Source: Hypoxylon rubiginosum (lineage: Eukaryota; Ascomycota; Sordariomycetes; Xylariales; Hypoxylaceae). Taken from it: DNA of 64,000 nt. The translations under genes were made by a program, and so were the position numbers. Location: the NCBI GenBank assembly GCA_902806565.1, contig CADCXA010000059.1, positions 868,001 through 932,000 on the forward strand. The letters run 5' to 3'. Each line of letters starts with the position of its first letter. The first letter of the stretch is position 1. The notes under the pieces are model-generated. The model made no database searches. It saw nothing but the letters and a program-made list of their open reading frames with translations, and was not told the DNA's origin. This document shows positions 10,441 through 25,495 of this stretch, piece by piece.

Positions 10441-13400
10441 AAAACTTATTTATTTATTAAATATAATAGTTTATATTATTTTATTGTTTAAATAATTTTA
10501 ATTTAAGATATTATTTTTAAAATACTTAATAATAATATATAATAAAAATATATATATATAAGTATAAAAAATTATATAAAACGTATAATATATTTTTATT
10601 AATTTTAATTAAAATATATAATATGATATTTAATAATAGTAATTATAAGTTTTATTTTATATTTTAATTAAAATAACTTATTTAATAGTTATATAGTTAA
10701 TAAAAATTAAGTTATTAATATATAATAAAAGAATATAATTTTTAATTAATATTACTATAAATATATTTTACTATATTTTTAATTTTTATATTATTAATAT
10801 ATTTAGTTATATTTTAATTTATATTATAAATAAAATAAAATAAAATGTTATATTTAATTATAATGTTTAATAGAAAGTTATTTTTTTAACTAATAAAAAA
10901 CATTATAAATAAATTTAATAAATTTAAATATAACTTGTTATATTAAATTATTTTTTTAATATTTATTATTATTTTTAATAAAATAAGATATAAAAAGTAT
11001 AGATTTTATATTAATTTTAAAAAAGGAAATTAGCTAATATTATAATTTAAGGTTATAAAGTTTTAAATTATAATTTTAAGAAAAGTAATAAAAAAGTATA
11101 GTTAAAAATAATATAAGTTTTATATTATTTTTTAGTAAAAAAACTTATTATTTAAAATAAAATAAAGATTTTATTTTATTATTATTATTTTTATTTAATA
11201 CTAATTAAACCCATTTTTTAAAATAATTAATATCCGAATTATTATTATTATTATTATTATTATAATTATTTAAACTATTAAAATAATTAATAAAACATTA
11301 GTAATAAATGTAGTTAATAGAAATAATATTAGATTTATTTATATTAATATTTTAATTAAAATTATATAAAAACTTTAAATTATTTTAATTATAAAATCGT
11401 TTAATATTAATAAATAAATAAATTAAACTTAGTTTTTTTATAATATTTAATTAATATCCTAGCATTAAAATAAACGTAATAACATAAAAAGTAACTACTT
11501 TTGATTTTATTTTATAATTAGTATTTATTTTAATTTAAAAATAAACTATATAAAACAAGTAAAAAAATACTTTAAAAAAACTTTAATAAAAAGAAAAATC
11601 GATTTCTTATAAAACAATTAATATATAAAAAAAATGAAAGTTAATTAAATAATAAAAATATTAGATATTAATATAAAAAAAAAAATAATATAAAAGTAAT
11701 TTATAATTTTAAATTTTTCTAAAAATAAATAATATTAAAAAAGTTATTAATTATATTAATATTTTTTTTTTTAAAAAAAAGTTTTTTAATATTTATATAT
11801 ATAATTAAATAACTATTAATTAATTTTTTATAAAATAATATAATAAAGTTTTAACTTTAAATAAAATTAATAATACAATAAATTTTATTATAAATAATAA
11901 CAGTTTTTTAAACTTATAAAAAATTTAAATAAATAATTAAGTTATTTTTATTATACGAAAAATAATTATTTAATATATTAGGATTTTTTTAATTATATAT
12001 ATTTAAATTTATATTTAAAGATTTGGTTTCGTTTTTATTAATTAAATAAAATAATAATTATTATTAAAGTTTAAAAATTGTTTTAAAAAAATCCTTAGTA
12101 CTTATTAAATATAAAATATAGTAAAAAAAGGTGTTAAAAATCTTTTAAATAATATTAGGTTTATAATTATTTATATATTAAAAAATATAAAAGTAATTTA
12201 AAAAAAAAAAAAACTAAGTAAAATTAGTTATTTTTTTTTTATTATTATATTAAATATTTTTTATTATAATATAATAAACAAAAAAAGTATATTAATATAA
12301 TTAAAATAATAAAAATTAATATATTTAAATAAGTATTTTTTTATATATTTATTTATTATATAAGTTATTTTATATATTTTTTATATAAATATATAAATAA
12401 GTATTTTTTAATTTAAAAAAATATTATATTTAAAAACTTTAAACATTTTATTTAAATAACTTACTATTATTTAAATACGTTATTTTATTTTTATATTAGT
12501 AATAATTAATTAATTTTCTTTTTAATTATTATTTTTTTAAATATATAATAATTATATAAAAAATACGGTATTTTTTTAAACTAATATTTTTTTCGGTTAA
12601 AAAATATTAAAGCTTTTAATGTTATATTAATATTTATTATTTAAATTATTTTAATTTAAAATTATTACTTAATTTTAATGTTTTTAATAATAATAATATT
12701 TATTATATTATAACTTATTATATTATATATATTATAATTAAAAATATCTAGGTTTTTAATAAAAAAAGAAAAAATAAATATTTAACTATTAAAATTTATT
12801 TTTTTAAAACTATAAATAAAAACCTTATTAATATATTTAATAATAAAATTTTTTAAGAATATTATTATTTTTTTTATATTTTAAATTATAAAAATAATAA
12901 TTATAAATATTATTTAATTATTATTAAATATTTAACTAATTTTTTAATATTTTATTTATAGATTATTAACCTTTTTATTTAAATTTTAATTATTAAGTTT
13001 TCTTAGATAAAATACCGAAACTTTAAAAACATTTAATATAAAATAGTTTTATTAATAATAAACTAACTATAAATAAATTAAAACTATAATTATTATTATT
13101 TTAAAAACGTTTAAATATTTATTTTATAATTAGTTTTATAGTTTTTAAAACTTATAAAACCTGTTTTATAACTTATTATTATTAATAATTTCTTTTTATT
13201 AAAAAACTTATTAATAAATATTATTATATTATTAAAATAATAATTATATTTAAAACTAATTATATTATTTTAATTTTAACTAAGAATTAATTTAATTTAA
13301 ATTTTATATATTAACACGTTTTTAAATTATTATATAATAATCTTTTTAACGCCTTAATAAATTTGTTATTTTTTTATAAAAATATTTACACTTTTTTAGA

Positions 13401-16400
13401 TTATAATTACTTTATTTTTATTTTAAAACTTATTATTAATAACTTATATATATTAGTTATTTATATGTTTTAAATATTAAAAAAAAACATTAAAACCTTA
13501 TAAATTTATAATTAATTTTATAATATATAATATTTAACTTTAAATAAAATTCTTATTTAATATTTTTTAATTTATTTTACTTAGTTTATTTTTAATAATA
13601 TTATTATATTTATTTTTATTAATAAAACTGTTAAAATTAAAAAGTTTATAAAATATATTAATAAAATCTACTTAAAAAAAAAGTTGGTTTATATTATATA
13701 AGAAATTTAAAATATTAAATATAAGCCGCGGGCTAGAATTTATAAAACATGGAATTATATTAATTTTAAACGTAAAATAAATAAAGTTAAAAATAAAAGT
13801 AATATATTTAATATTAATTCTAGGTTTTATAATTTATATTTAAAGAAGATATATTATTAAAATATATAATTTAATAATATTATATATAATAACGATTATA
13901 ACCGTTTATTAAAATGTTTAAAAATATATTTTTAGTTATTTAATTATAAAATATTTAATTTTAATTATAAACCTGGTTTTAATTATAATAATCTTAATAA
14001 TAATAAAAATAATAACTATAATAAGCGTTTTAAAAATTAAGATATTAAATTTAAATTAAACTTATTACTAATAAAAAGTAAAAGAAATATTTAAATAAAT
14101 AATAATAATAAAAATAAAAGTAAAAATATTATAGTTTAATATAATAAAAATAATACATTTTAAGGTAAATTTATTTATAATTTTATTAGTAATATAAACT
14201 TTATTTTTTATTTTTTTTAATAGTTTTAAATTGTTAAGGATTTTTTTAGTTAAAATAATAATAATATATATTATAAAAGATTTCCTTAAAAAATAATAAT
14301 AAGTTATAAAGAATTTTTTTATATAAATAAAAACCAGCGATTATTAAAAATAAATAAAATTTAAATTTAAAATTTAAGTTTTAAAACAAGCTTTTTAAAT
14401 AATAACGAAAAAAATCTATAATTTTTTTATAACTTTTTTTTATATTTTAGTTGTAACCTTATTTTTCTATATTTTATTAGGTTAAATATAAGTTAAAATT
14501 TTTATTATAATATAGGATTATTTTAAAAATTAACTATTAAACTTAATAATATTCGCTTTAAAATTATATGTTTTTAACTTTTTATTAATAAAATAAATCG
14601 TTTTTATAATCTATTATTTTTTAATTATTAACACTTAAAAAAAAATATTTAAAATATAATAATAAAATCTAATATATTTAAACTGTTTTTATAAAAAGAA
14701 ATTATTAATAAGTTTAATAATAAAAATAAAACCAATATTTTTTTTTATTTTATATTATATTATATATAATTAAATTTTACTATTATTTATAATAAGGTTA
14801 AAAACTATAATATTAAATAAAAGGTAATTTTTTTTTATTTTTAATTATAATTAATTATTTAATATTATTATTATATTAAAATATATTATTAAACTTATAA
14901 TAACCTGGTTTTTTATAATTTATAAAGATTTACTATAAGTGGTGTTATTAAATTTATATTTAATAGGAAAAAAAAAATAGTAAAAAATTTTATTAACCTT
15001 ATTAAAAACATATTTTTTTAATAAATAAATATTATCACTTAAAAATAATACTAAATATCTATAAAATATATTAAATACCAAATAAAAAAGTCTTAAAATA
15101 TTTTCTAAAAAAGCCTTTAATATAATAATTAATATAAAAACATATTAACTATAAATAAAAATTATAAGAATATACTTAATATAATCACAATTAAAAATTA
15201 TATTTTATATATTTAAAATTAACTAAAAAACCATTTAAATATTAATTTTAATAAACTTAGTTTTTATTATTTTATATGGTTTTAATATTAGTTTTAACTT
15301 ATTATTTAACTTTAATTTATTATTTTACTTTTTATTATTAAAATTTAAATTTAAAATCAGGTTAATTTAAATTATATTTAATACGGTTAATTTTTTCTTT
15401 AAAACTTTTAATTAATTTATATTTTTTAATAATTTTTATATTTTTTTTATAATATTATATTAAAATAATTTAAAAGCTATATACTTTTAAAGTTTTAATA
15501 TAAGTTAAATAGATATATTATTTTTTATTATTATATTAAAAACCTTTTAAATATTATAATAAACATTAAAAAGTTTATTATTAAAAAAGATTTTATTAAA
15601 ATAAAGTTTTAATATATAAAATAAATTATTTATAATTAAAGATTTATATATTATATAATCTGTTATTATTTTATTACTTATTTAAGTTAAATTATTAAAC
15701 TTAAAAAGTGGATTTATTTTAAATATATTAAATAATAAAATAAAAAATATTTTAATAATAAAAATAAATATTAATAAAATATTATTTTAATTAAATATAA
15801 TTTTTTTTTAAAAAATAACGTTATAAAATTCACCACTTTTAAATAAAGTTAATTAATTATTACTCTTTTTTTAATTTAAACTTAAAAGCGATAACTAAAT
15901 AAATATAAAAAAATATAAATCTTTTAAAATAATTTTTTAAAAGTTAAAAATAAAATATTTTAAAAAAAATATATTTAATTATATAAATAAGATTAAAAAT
16001 AACTTTTATTAAATAATTTATATAAAAAAACATATTAACATTTTATAAAAACCTTATAAAACTAAACTAATTATATTTTAATTAAGTTTTTTATTTTTTT
16101 AAAAAAGAAATTAATAGATTTAAAGATAATTTTTATTAATTAAATTAACCGATGTTTTTTTAAAGAAAATAAATTATAGTTATTTATAAAGTTTTATAAC
16201 TTTTTTATAATATATAAATTAAAGTTAATAATTAAATAACATAGTTATAATATAAAATATAAATTATTTTTATATTATAATTAATATAATTTTTTTATAT
16301 AATATAAGTTATTATTTTTTATTAAATTAAAAAACCTTTTAAATAATATATATTAAATAAACTTTAAAGGAATATAAATACGTATATTAAAAAAAACAAA

Positions 16401-18210
16401 ACCTACGTTTTTAAAACTAAATAAAATAATAAGAAATTAAAAAGTGTGTTTTTTTATAGTAATTAATATTATCGTGATATATTTGGTTATATTTAAAAAT
16501 TATAAAAAAAAAACTAATAAAATAAGCGATTTTTTTTATAATATAAAAATGTTATTAATAATTTCATCGGTTTTATTATTATTAAAATAAAAATAAATAC
16601 TTAAAAAGCTTATAATAAAAAGGTTTATTATAATATTTTATTAAATAAATTATAAAAATTCAAAAAAATAAAATAAAATATTAAATTAAAAATATAATAA
16701 AAAGAAAATAAATAACTATAAAACAATGGTTTTATTAATAACATTAAATTAAAGCTTAATTATATTAAAAAAAAAATTAATTTAAAAACTTTTATTAATT
16801 TATAAATAAAATCTTATAAATTATATTAAAATTAATAATATAATATATTAAGTTTATATATATTTAAATAGAATTTAATTAATTAAAAAATATAAAATTA
16901 TAATAAGTTATTTATTTTAATAAAAAATATTTATTAAGGTATATTAATTATATAAAATATTATATAAAATTAGGTTATAATTTTTTATAATATAATATAA
17001 ATATAAAATGTTTAAATATTAAACTATTTAATTTAAAAATAATTTAAAATAAATATTAAATATATATTTAAATATTCTTAAAAATCTAAAAATATCTTAG
17101 AAAACCTTATTTAAAAAATAACCATTTAAACATTTATATTTATTTTTATTATAAAACTATATATATAAACTTTATAGTAAAAATTAAAATATATATTATA
17201 AAAAAATACGTTTTAAATAATTAATTTGGTTTTAAAAATATAAAACGTTAAACGCCTTATTAAAACACTTTTATTAATATAACTTATAGTTATTTTTAAT
17301 CCTTATTATTTTAAATATAAAAAAATATAAGATAAATAATTTTATTTATTTTATTTAGGTATTTATAATTATTATAAATATTTTTTATTAATAATTAATT
17401 TGTTTTATTAATTGGTATATTTATTAAACTATTTAAAATATATTTATTAAAAATTTATTTAACTTTTATAAACATTTAATAATCTAGGTTTTTTAAGTTT
17501 TATTATAAGTTATAAAACTATTAATATTATATAAACTAATAAGCTTATTTAATATTTAACTAGTTTTTTATTTTTAAGTTTTAATAAAATTAAATATTAA
17601 TATTAATAAAAAGCTAATAATAATAATTATAAAAAAAAAATTATTATTATTTATATATAATATTTTAATTAATAGTTTATTTATATATAAAGTTAATAAA
17701 AATGTTTAATTTAATAAATTAATTTAATTATTTAATTTATAAATAATATTAATAAACGTTAAATTTAGTTTTTATATTATTAACTAGTTATTATTTAAAT
17801 ATCTTACTTTAAAATATTTAAAAAAACATTTAATAAATAAGTAAAAATTATAATTATTAAAGATTATATTATTAGATTTTATATTAAATAATATATTTAT
17901 TTATATTTATATTAAATTAAAATTAAATGTAAATTATTTTAATATAAAATTAACTAATATTTTTATTATTTTATATTAACTAGTATTATTTTATAATATT
18001 TAATTTTATAAAAAATAACTTAAAAAGCTTAGTATAATAACATTTATTAAAATCTTATATTATAATAATTAATAAATAAAATTGTTTTTTAATATATATA
18101 TTTAAAATATTATATAAAATATAAGTAATAATAAATTATTTAACTTAGTATTATTATTTATATTTTTAAATATATTATATATAAACTATAATATAAATAT
18201 ATTAAAAGTA

Positions 18211-18390
18211 ATTATTTAAATAAAAGTTATTTAAATAAAAGGTGTTTTAAAGAAATATTTTTAAATAAAAAATACTTTAAAAAAAGGTTTTTAAATAAAA
18301 GATATTTTAATAAAAAATATTTTAAAAAAAGGTTTTTAAATAAAAGATGTTTTAATAGAAAATATTTTAATAAAAAACATTTTAAAAAAA
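18211..18390 (+). repeat. 15-bp tandem array, 12 units in perfect register
   Basis: Twelve 15-base units without an indel, of the general form RATRTTTTAAWAAAA (for example GATATTTTAATAAAA and GGTTTTTAAATAAAA). A 45-bp higher-order repeat is visible: 18286-18330 is followed by a near copy at 18331-18375. A further unit, GATGTTTTAAAAAAT, follows out of phase at 18396-18410. The unit is five codons long and no indels have accumulated, which would suit a former pentapeptide repeat in a coding region. All frames now carry stops, so this is inference only. Confidence 0.75.
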
Positions 18391-19344
18391 AAAAAGATGT
18401 TTTAAAAAATAATATTATAAATATTAATATAAATATTAAAGAAAATAAGGAAAGTTTAATTAAGTTATTTTTATATATTATTATATAAATATAAAAGTAA
18501 TATTTTATATTATTATTAAAATTAAATTTAATTTAAAAAACTATATAAAAACTATATAAATAATTAACTATTAAAATATTATAATTAATAAAATCTTTTA
18601 TAATAATATTACCAGGCATTTTTATAATATAATAAATAAATTTATAAAAATAAATATTTTAAATATAATATTATAAGTTATAAAAAAACCGTGGGACGAT
18701 TTTTTTAATAAATTAAATATATAAGTTTATAAAGTTACATTTTCTAAAAATAAAAAAAACATTAAAATCGCTTATTATTATTATATTATATAAATTAATT
18801 TTAAATTATTATATTTTTAAGTATATTATATATTTACTATTATTTATACATTTTTATAATATTAGTTTTTCTTTATTTTCACCGATAATATAAAAATCGA
18901 AATAAAACATTTAAATTTAAATATAATTAAAATAAATATAATTATATTTTAATAATATATTTATAAACTCCTGGTAGGTTTTTATTTTTATTTTTATTAT
19001 AACCTACCTTTTTTTAAAAGTTATATTAATTTTATTTAAAATAAAAATCATTTTTTTAAGTTTATAAAAGTTTTATATATATTAAAAATATTTTAATAAC
19101 TAGTTAATAAATTTTATTTAATATATAAACTTAATTATATTAATAACAAATAAATTTTTTTATAATTTAATACTTAATAAAATAATAAAACTAAATAACT
19201 TTAAATATATAAAATAAATAATCTAATAATTTTTATAAAGTTTTTTATAAATTTATTTATATAATATTTTAATTTTAAGAAAACTATATAACTTAAATTT
19301 TATATAATATAAAACGTTTTATTAATATTTAGTTATAATTATAT

Positions 19345-19500
19345 AAAAAAAAAGTTTAAAAGCTAAAAAGATAAAGAAAAAAAAAAAGTTACTAAAAAAA
19401 AAGAAAAAAAAAACTTAAAAGAAAAAAGAAAAAAAAAAAGGAAAAACTTAAAAAAAACTGGAAATATAACAAAAAAAAAAAGCAAGGTATTTAATAAAAA
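19345..19500 (+). repeat. A/G-rich low-complexity tract
   Basis: A strand-asymmetric stretch made almost only of A and G on the plus strand, with runs of A separated by single G or GG and a few CTT. It is consistent with a GA-rich tract whose G have largely become A. No period is clear and no gene is implied. Confidence 0.5.
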
Positions 19501-22500
19501 ATAATAATATAATTTAAACATATAATTAAAATTTTTTTTTTTAATAAATAATTAAAAAAAAAGTTTATTTTTATTTTATTTATTAATTAAACTAATTAAA
19601 TTTTACCTTAAAACTTATTTAAATAATAATAATATTATTTATTGTTATTTATATTTAATTATATTAAAAGTTATTTTTTTTTTTAATAAGTTATATATTA
19701 TAAATATAAATAATATAAATATATATTATATATATATTTTATTTATATTAATATAAATAAATTTAAATTATAAGTTAAATATAATATATTTTACATTTTT
19801 TAAAACTACTTTTTTAACTTATAAAATATTAATTTATTAATTAGTAAGTATTTATATTGTGGTAATAAAATAAAAAATATAAAAAAAAATTATTATTTTT
19901 TTAATTTAAAAAATAAGTAACCTTTTTTTATTTTTAGTTATAAAGTTTTTTATTTTAAGTATATAATTTATAATATACTTTAAAATAATTTAATATTATA
20001 TTTATATATTTAATATTATATAATTATTAAAAGCTTTAGTTAAAATATAATAAAACTTATTATAAAATAAAAATTAAAACTAGTTAAAATAATATATTAT
20101 ATAAAAAATAAAAAACTTTTATTTAATATTAAATATAAAATGTTTTATATTTTAAGTATTTAATTATAATATTTTATATATATTTAATTTTATAATTATA
20201 TAATTAAATACTAAAAATGTTATTAATAATAAAAAAACTATTAAATAAGTAAGCTTGGTTTTAAATAATTATATATATAAATAAATAAGTTAATATATAT
20301 TAATATTAAATATTACACGATATTTTAACAATTTTATAAAAAAATATATAAATATATTAAACTTTTAACTTGATATAAAAAACGTTTAATAAATATTTAA
20401 ATATTTATATAATTAGTTATAATATAACCAGTTAAAATAAACCTAGTGAAATATTACTTTTTATATTTTTAAATTTATTACTTTTTTTATATTTATATTT
20501 TTAATATATCTTAAAATATTATAATAAAAATAAACTTAATTTATACGTTTAATTATAAAAAGTAAACTATTAAACATTTTAAATTTTTTATAATATTAAA
20601 AACATAATATAAACTTAATTCTTTTTTTTTATAATAACTTATAAAAATGTTTTATAACACCTTTTTTATATTTTTATTTTATTTAAAATAAATAAAATAT
20701 TTTATTAAATATATTAAGTTTTTTAAACTTATAGTTAAATAATATTATTATAAAATAATAATATGTTTTTATTATAATAAAATAAAAATATTACTTATTA
20801 TATAAAAAAGGTTTTTATAGTTTTTTATTTTTTTAGTTACGTTGTTATTATATATTTATTATATTAAAATAAAGCTAATAAATAAATACCATTTTATATT
20901 AATAAAAAAAAACTAATATATTTTTTATAAAATTAAACAAATAAAACCACGCTTAAAAAATATTAGATTTAACGTTATAAATAAATAATTATTAGTAATA
21001 ATATATATTAAATATAATAAAAATATATTATTTATTATTTTACAATTAAATAAAAAGCTAATAAATTTAAGGTTTTTATATATTTTATATCCTTTTAAAA
21101 ATATTATATATTATAATCTTTTTAATAGTTAAAAAAAGTAAATATTATTATTTTTTTATATATTTTATATAAGTTATTATTAAAAAACTTAATATATTAA
21201 AAAATTATTAATATATTAAATATAATATTTATTATACTTTAAAAAAAAAAACATAATAAATAATAAGGTATTTTACTTTTTTAAAAAGTTTTTAATTTTA
21301 TTTATAATTAAAATATATAGTTATATATATAGTTATTAATTAGTTAATTATTTACTTAATTTAAATATATATATAATATTTTATATAAATATTTAAATAT
21401 TTATTAATAACTAAAAATAATAATATATTTAAATAATAATAAAATATTAAGTTGTAATTTTCTATTATATTAAATATATATCTACCGAGTTTAATAAAAT
21501 ATTAAAAAAGTAAAAATAATTTAAAATATATAAATAAATTAAAAAAAATCATTTAAATAAATAATATAAAACTATAGTAACTTTTTATTTTACTAAATAT
21601 ATATTAAACCTAGTAAAATATTAAAATATTAAAAACTAAAAATAATTTAAAATTTATTAAAAGGAAAAAAAACTAAGTTTTTAATAATAAAATATATTAT
21701 TTAAGTTACTTTTAAAAAGTTTATAATAATTATAATTATAAGTGATATTTTATTAATTAATTATTTATAAAAAAGAATATAATTATAATAAAACTATATA
21801 AAAATAATAAAATAAAAATAAGGTTTTAATATAAATGTTTTATATATAAATTTAAGTTTTATATATTTTATATATATTATATTTTATATAACTAACTATA
21901 ACTTAATTTATTTTAAAAATTATTAACGATTTTAATAACATATTTTATAATAAGTTTTTTAAGTATTTAAATAAATATATTATAAAAGAAGTATAAAAAG
22001 TAAAATTTTTTATTAAAAAGAAAATTAAGTTTTATATTAATTATTTATATAATAAAATTTAAAAAATTAAAAAAAAATCGTGTTTATATTTAATTAACTT
22101 ATAATTAGTTAATAGAAATAATTTTTATAAAAATAAAAAAGCTAGCTATTATTAGTTAAAATTATAAAAATAAAAAGTATATAATAAATTAATATTTTTA
22201 TATTATTTTTTATTTAAATATTTAATAATATAAATAAATAAAGTAAAAACTTTAAAATATTTTAATATTAAAATAAAAATAATAATTAACTAATTATAAA
22301 ATATATTAAGTAATATAATAATAAAATTAAATTTTATTTATATTATAAAAATCTTTTATTATATTTAAAAAAAAAGGTTTATTATTATAAATAAATATTT
22401 CCCGGCTTTTTATTATATTTAATTCCTTATTATAGCCACTTTTATTTAAAAGTATAAATACCTTAAAAATTTATATAATAATAAATTATTTATTATAATT

Positions 22501-25463
22501 TTAAATATATTTAAATACTTTACGTTAAAATATAATTATAAGAAATTTCTTTTATATAATAAACTAATAATAATTAAATTCTATATTTTAATATATAATA
22601 AAACAACGTTTTATATAAGTTAATAAATAATAAAAATATTTTATATAAGCTACATTATAATTTAATATATTAAAAGCTAAATCTTTTATATTTTTAAAAA
22701 TATATTAAAAATAAAAACAGTGAAAATAATCCTTTATTTTATTTAATTAAAAATTAAATAATAAATAAACTTTATTAAGTTAATTAAATATCTTGTTTTA
22801 ACTTTTTATTATTTTAATAAAAAAAACCAAGTAAAAAATAATATATTTAAGGTTTTTTAAAACTTACTTACCTTTTTATAAAAGTTTATTAAAATGTTAT
22901 AATTATTATTTTAAATTAATTATTTTTTTAATAAAATCTCCTAGTACCAATTAATTTATAAATACAAGGAATATTTTTATATTATATTAAAAAATTTAAA
23001 ATATAAAAATAAATGTTAATAAATTTATATTAAAACCGTTAAAATCTTTAAATAAGTTAATTATAATTAATTTTAACTACTTATTAACTATGTTTTATTT
23101 TATTTTATTTAATAGTTTATATTTATTAATATTTATAATAAAACCAATATTTTTTAATTTATTTAAATAATAAATATTATATTAAATAAAAACAGGTAAT
23201 TATAATTAAAAAGCTTATTTATTATTATTTAAAAACTAAATTTATTATAAGAAAATAAAATAATTAAAAAAATAAAAGTTATAAAAAATATAATAATAAG
23301 TTAATATAAATAAAAGGTAATAAAAAATAAAGGAATAAAAAGTTTTATTAAAAAAAATGTTTTTATTTTTATAAAAAAAATAAATTTAATATATAAATAT
23401 TTAATTACTTAATAATAATATTATTATAATAATAATAAAAAACATTATTAAAATTATAAAATTAGTTACATGGTAAAAAAATAATTTTATTATTATATAA
23501 AAAGCTATAAACTTAAAAAAGTAAAATATTAAATAATAAAAAATTAAAATAAAAAAACTAATAAATTAAAAGGTTTATTTTATTTTTTATATTAATTTTT
23601 TTTTTATATTATAAACTAATTAAAACCTTAATAAATAATATATAAATAATTTATTATAAAAAATATATTATTATATATATTTTATTTTATTAAAACTTGG
23701 TGCCGGCTTTTAATAATATTAACTATAAAATAAATTAAAGTATAAAAAAAGAAGAAAAATATAAATAAAGTTAATAGATATTTATTTTAATATTTATATA
23801 TAAGTTATTTTATATTTTTAACATTTTATAATTTTATTATTAAATAACTAATAATAGGTAAAAAATATAAAACTAATAAATTAAAAATAAAAAAAATAAA
23901 ATTAATTAAATAAAATTAAATAAAATAAAATAAGATTTTAATAAATTTAATAGTTTTTAATATATTTAAATAAGTTATAAAAATTAAACATTTTATTATT
24001 TTATAAAATATTATATATTTAAATAAGTAACTTTAAATTAATAAAACTAAAATATATTATTATATTAATATTAATAACTAATATTAATATTTAAAATATT
24101 AAAAGATATATTTAATAAAATATAAAATAAATAAATAATATTAATTTTTATTTTATAATTTTACTATTAATATAAAAAAGTTATAATAAACTAATAATAC
24201 TTGTTTTTTTTTTTAATAATAAGGTTTAAAATTACTTTTTATAATATAAAAAGTTATAAATTTAAAAAACTATTAAATTATTTTAGTTATAAGGTTTATA
24301 TAACTTTTAAGTTTTAAAAATAACTAATAAATTATAATTTAACTTAGGTAATAAAAACTATAATTTTTATATATATAATTTATATAGTTTTTTTATTATT
24401 ATTTCGTATTAAGTTTATTTAATAAAGGTTTTTTTATAAGTTATTTTAATATATATATTTTCTTTTTATTTTTTTATTATAATAATTAATAATAAAAACT
24501 AACGGTAAATTATTTATATATTTAAAAAACTAAACTAAAATATTATAAAACTAATTATATAATAAGAAAATAACTATATTATTATATAAAAAATTATAAA
24601 CTTAAAAAGCTATTAAATTAAATATATATATATAAAATAAAATTAAAATAAAAAGATTTATACGTTAAAACCTAGCTTTTAAACTTATTTTTTTTTTTAT
24701 ATTTATAAGTTAATAACTTTTATTTAAACCTTTTAATTTTTATTTTAACTATAAAGATTTTAAGACTTTTATTTAAGTTTTAAAAATGATTAATAAATTT
24801 ATAGTTTTATTTAAATAATAAAAGTTAAGGTTTTAATATAAAAACTTTAAAAAAATATAAAAAACTAAGTATTATATATATTTTATACCTGTTATATATA
24901 AACTTTTAATTAAAAGCTTTTTTTATTTTAATAATAAAACATTAATTAAGTTTAAAATTATAAGAAATATAATAATAAATTATTTTTTAAAATATTAAAA
25001 GTTCGATTTTATAAAAGAAAAGTTTCAAGTTATTTAAAATTAAAATTAAATATAAATATATATTATAAAATTATATTTTTTATTATAAAAATATTAAAGT
25101 TTTTTAATAATATAATTTTATTTTTATATATACCTAAAAAATAAATATTATTATATATTAAAATAATATTATTAATAAGAATTAAATAAAAATCTATTAT
25201 ATTATTACTTATTATTTAATATTAATTATAATAACAACTTTTAATTATATTATATTTAATGTTAAAAAATATAAATAAACTAAATTCCAGTTAATTAAAA
25301 TAAAAACAATAAAACTTTAAACATTATAACGTAATATTATTTAATTTAATTAATTTAAAAACAACGTGTAAAAACAGTTTTAATTTTACGTAAAAAAACT
25401 TGTTTTTTAAGGCTTATAAACTAATTAATATTAATAATAAGTTATTTTTTTTTATTTTTTTTA

Positions 25464-25495
<32 letters not shown>

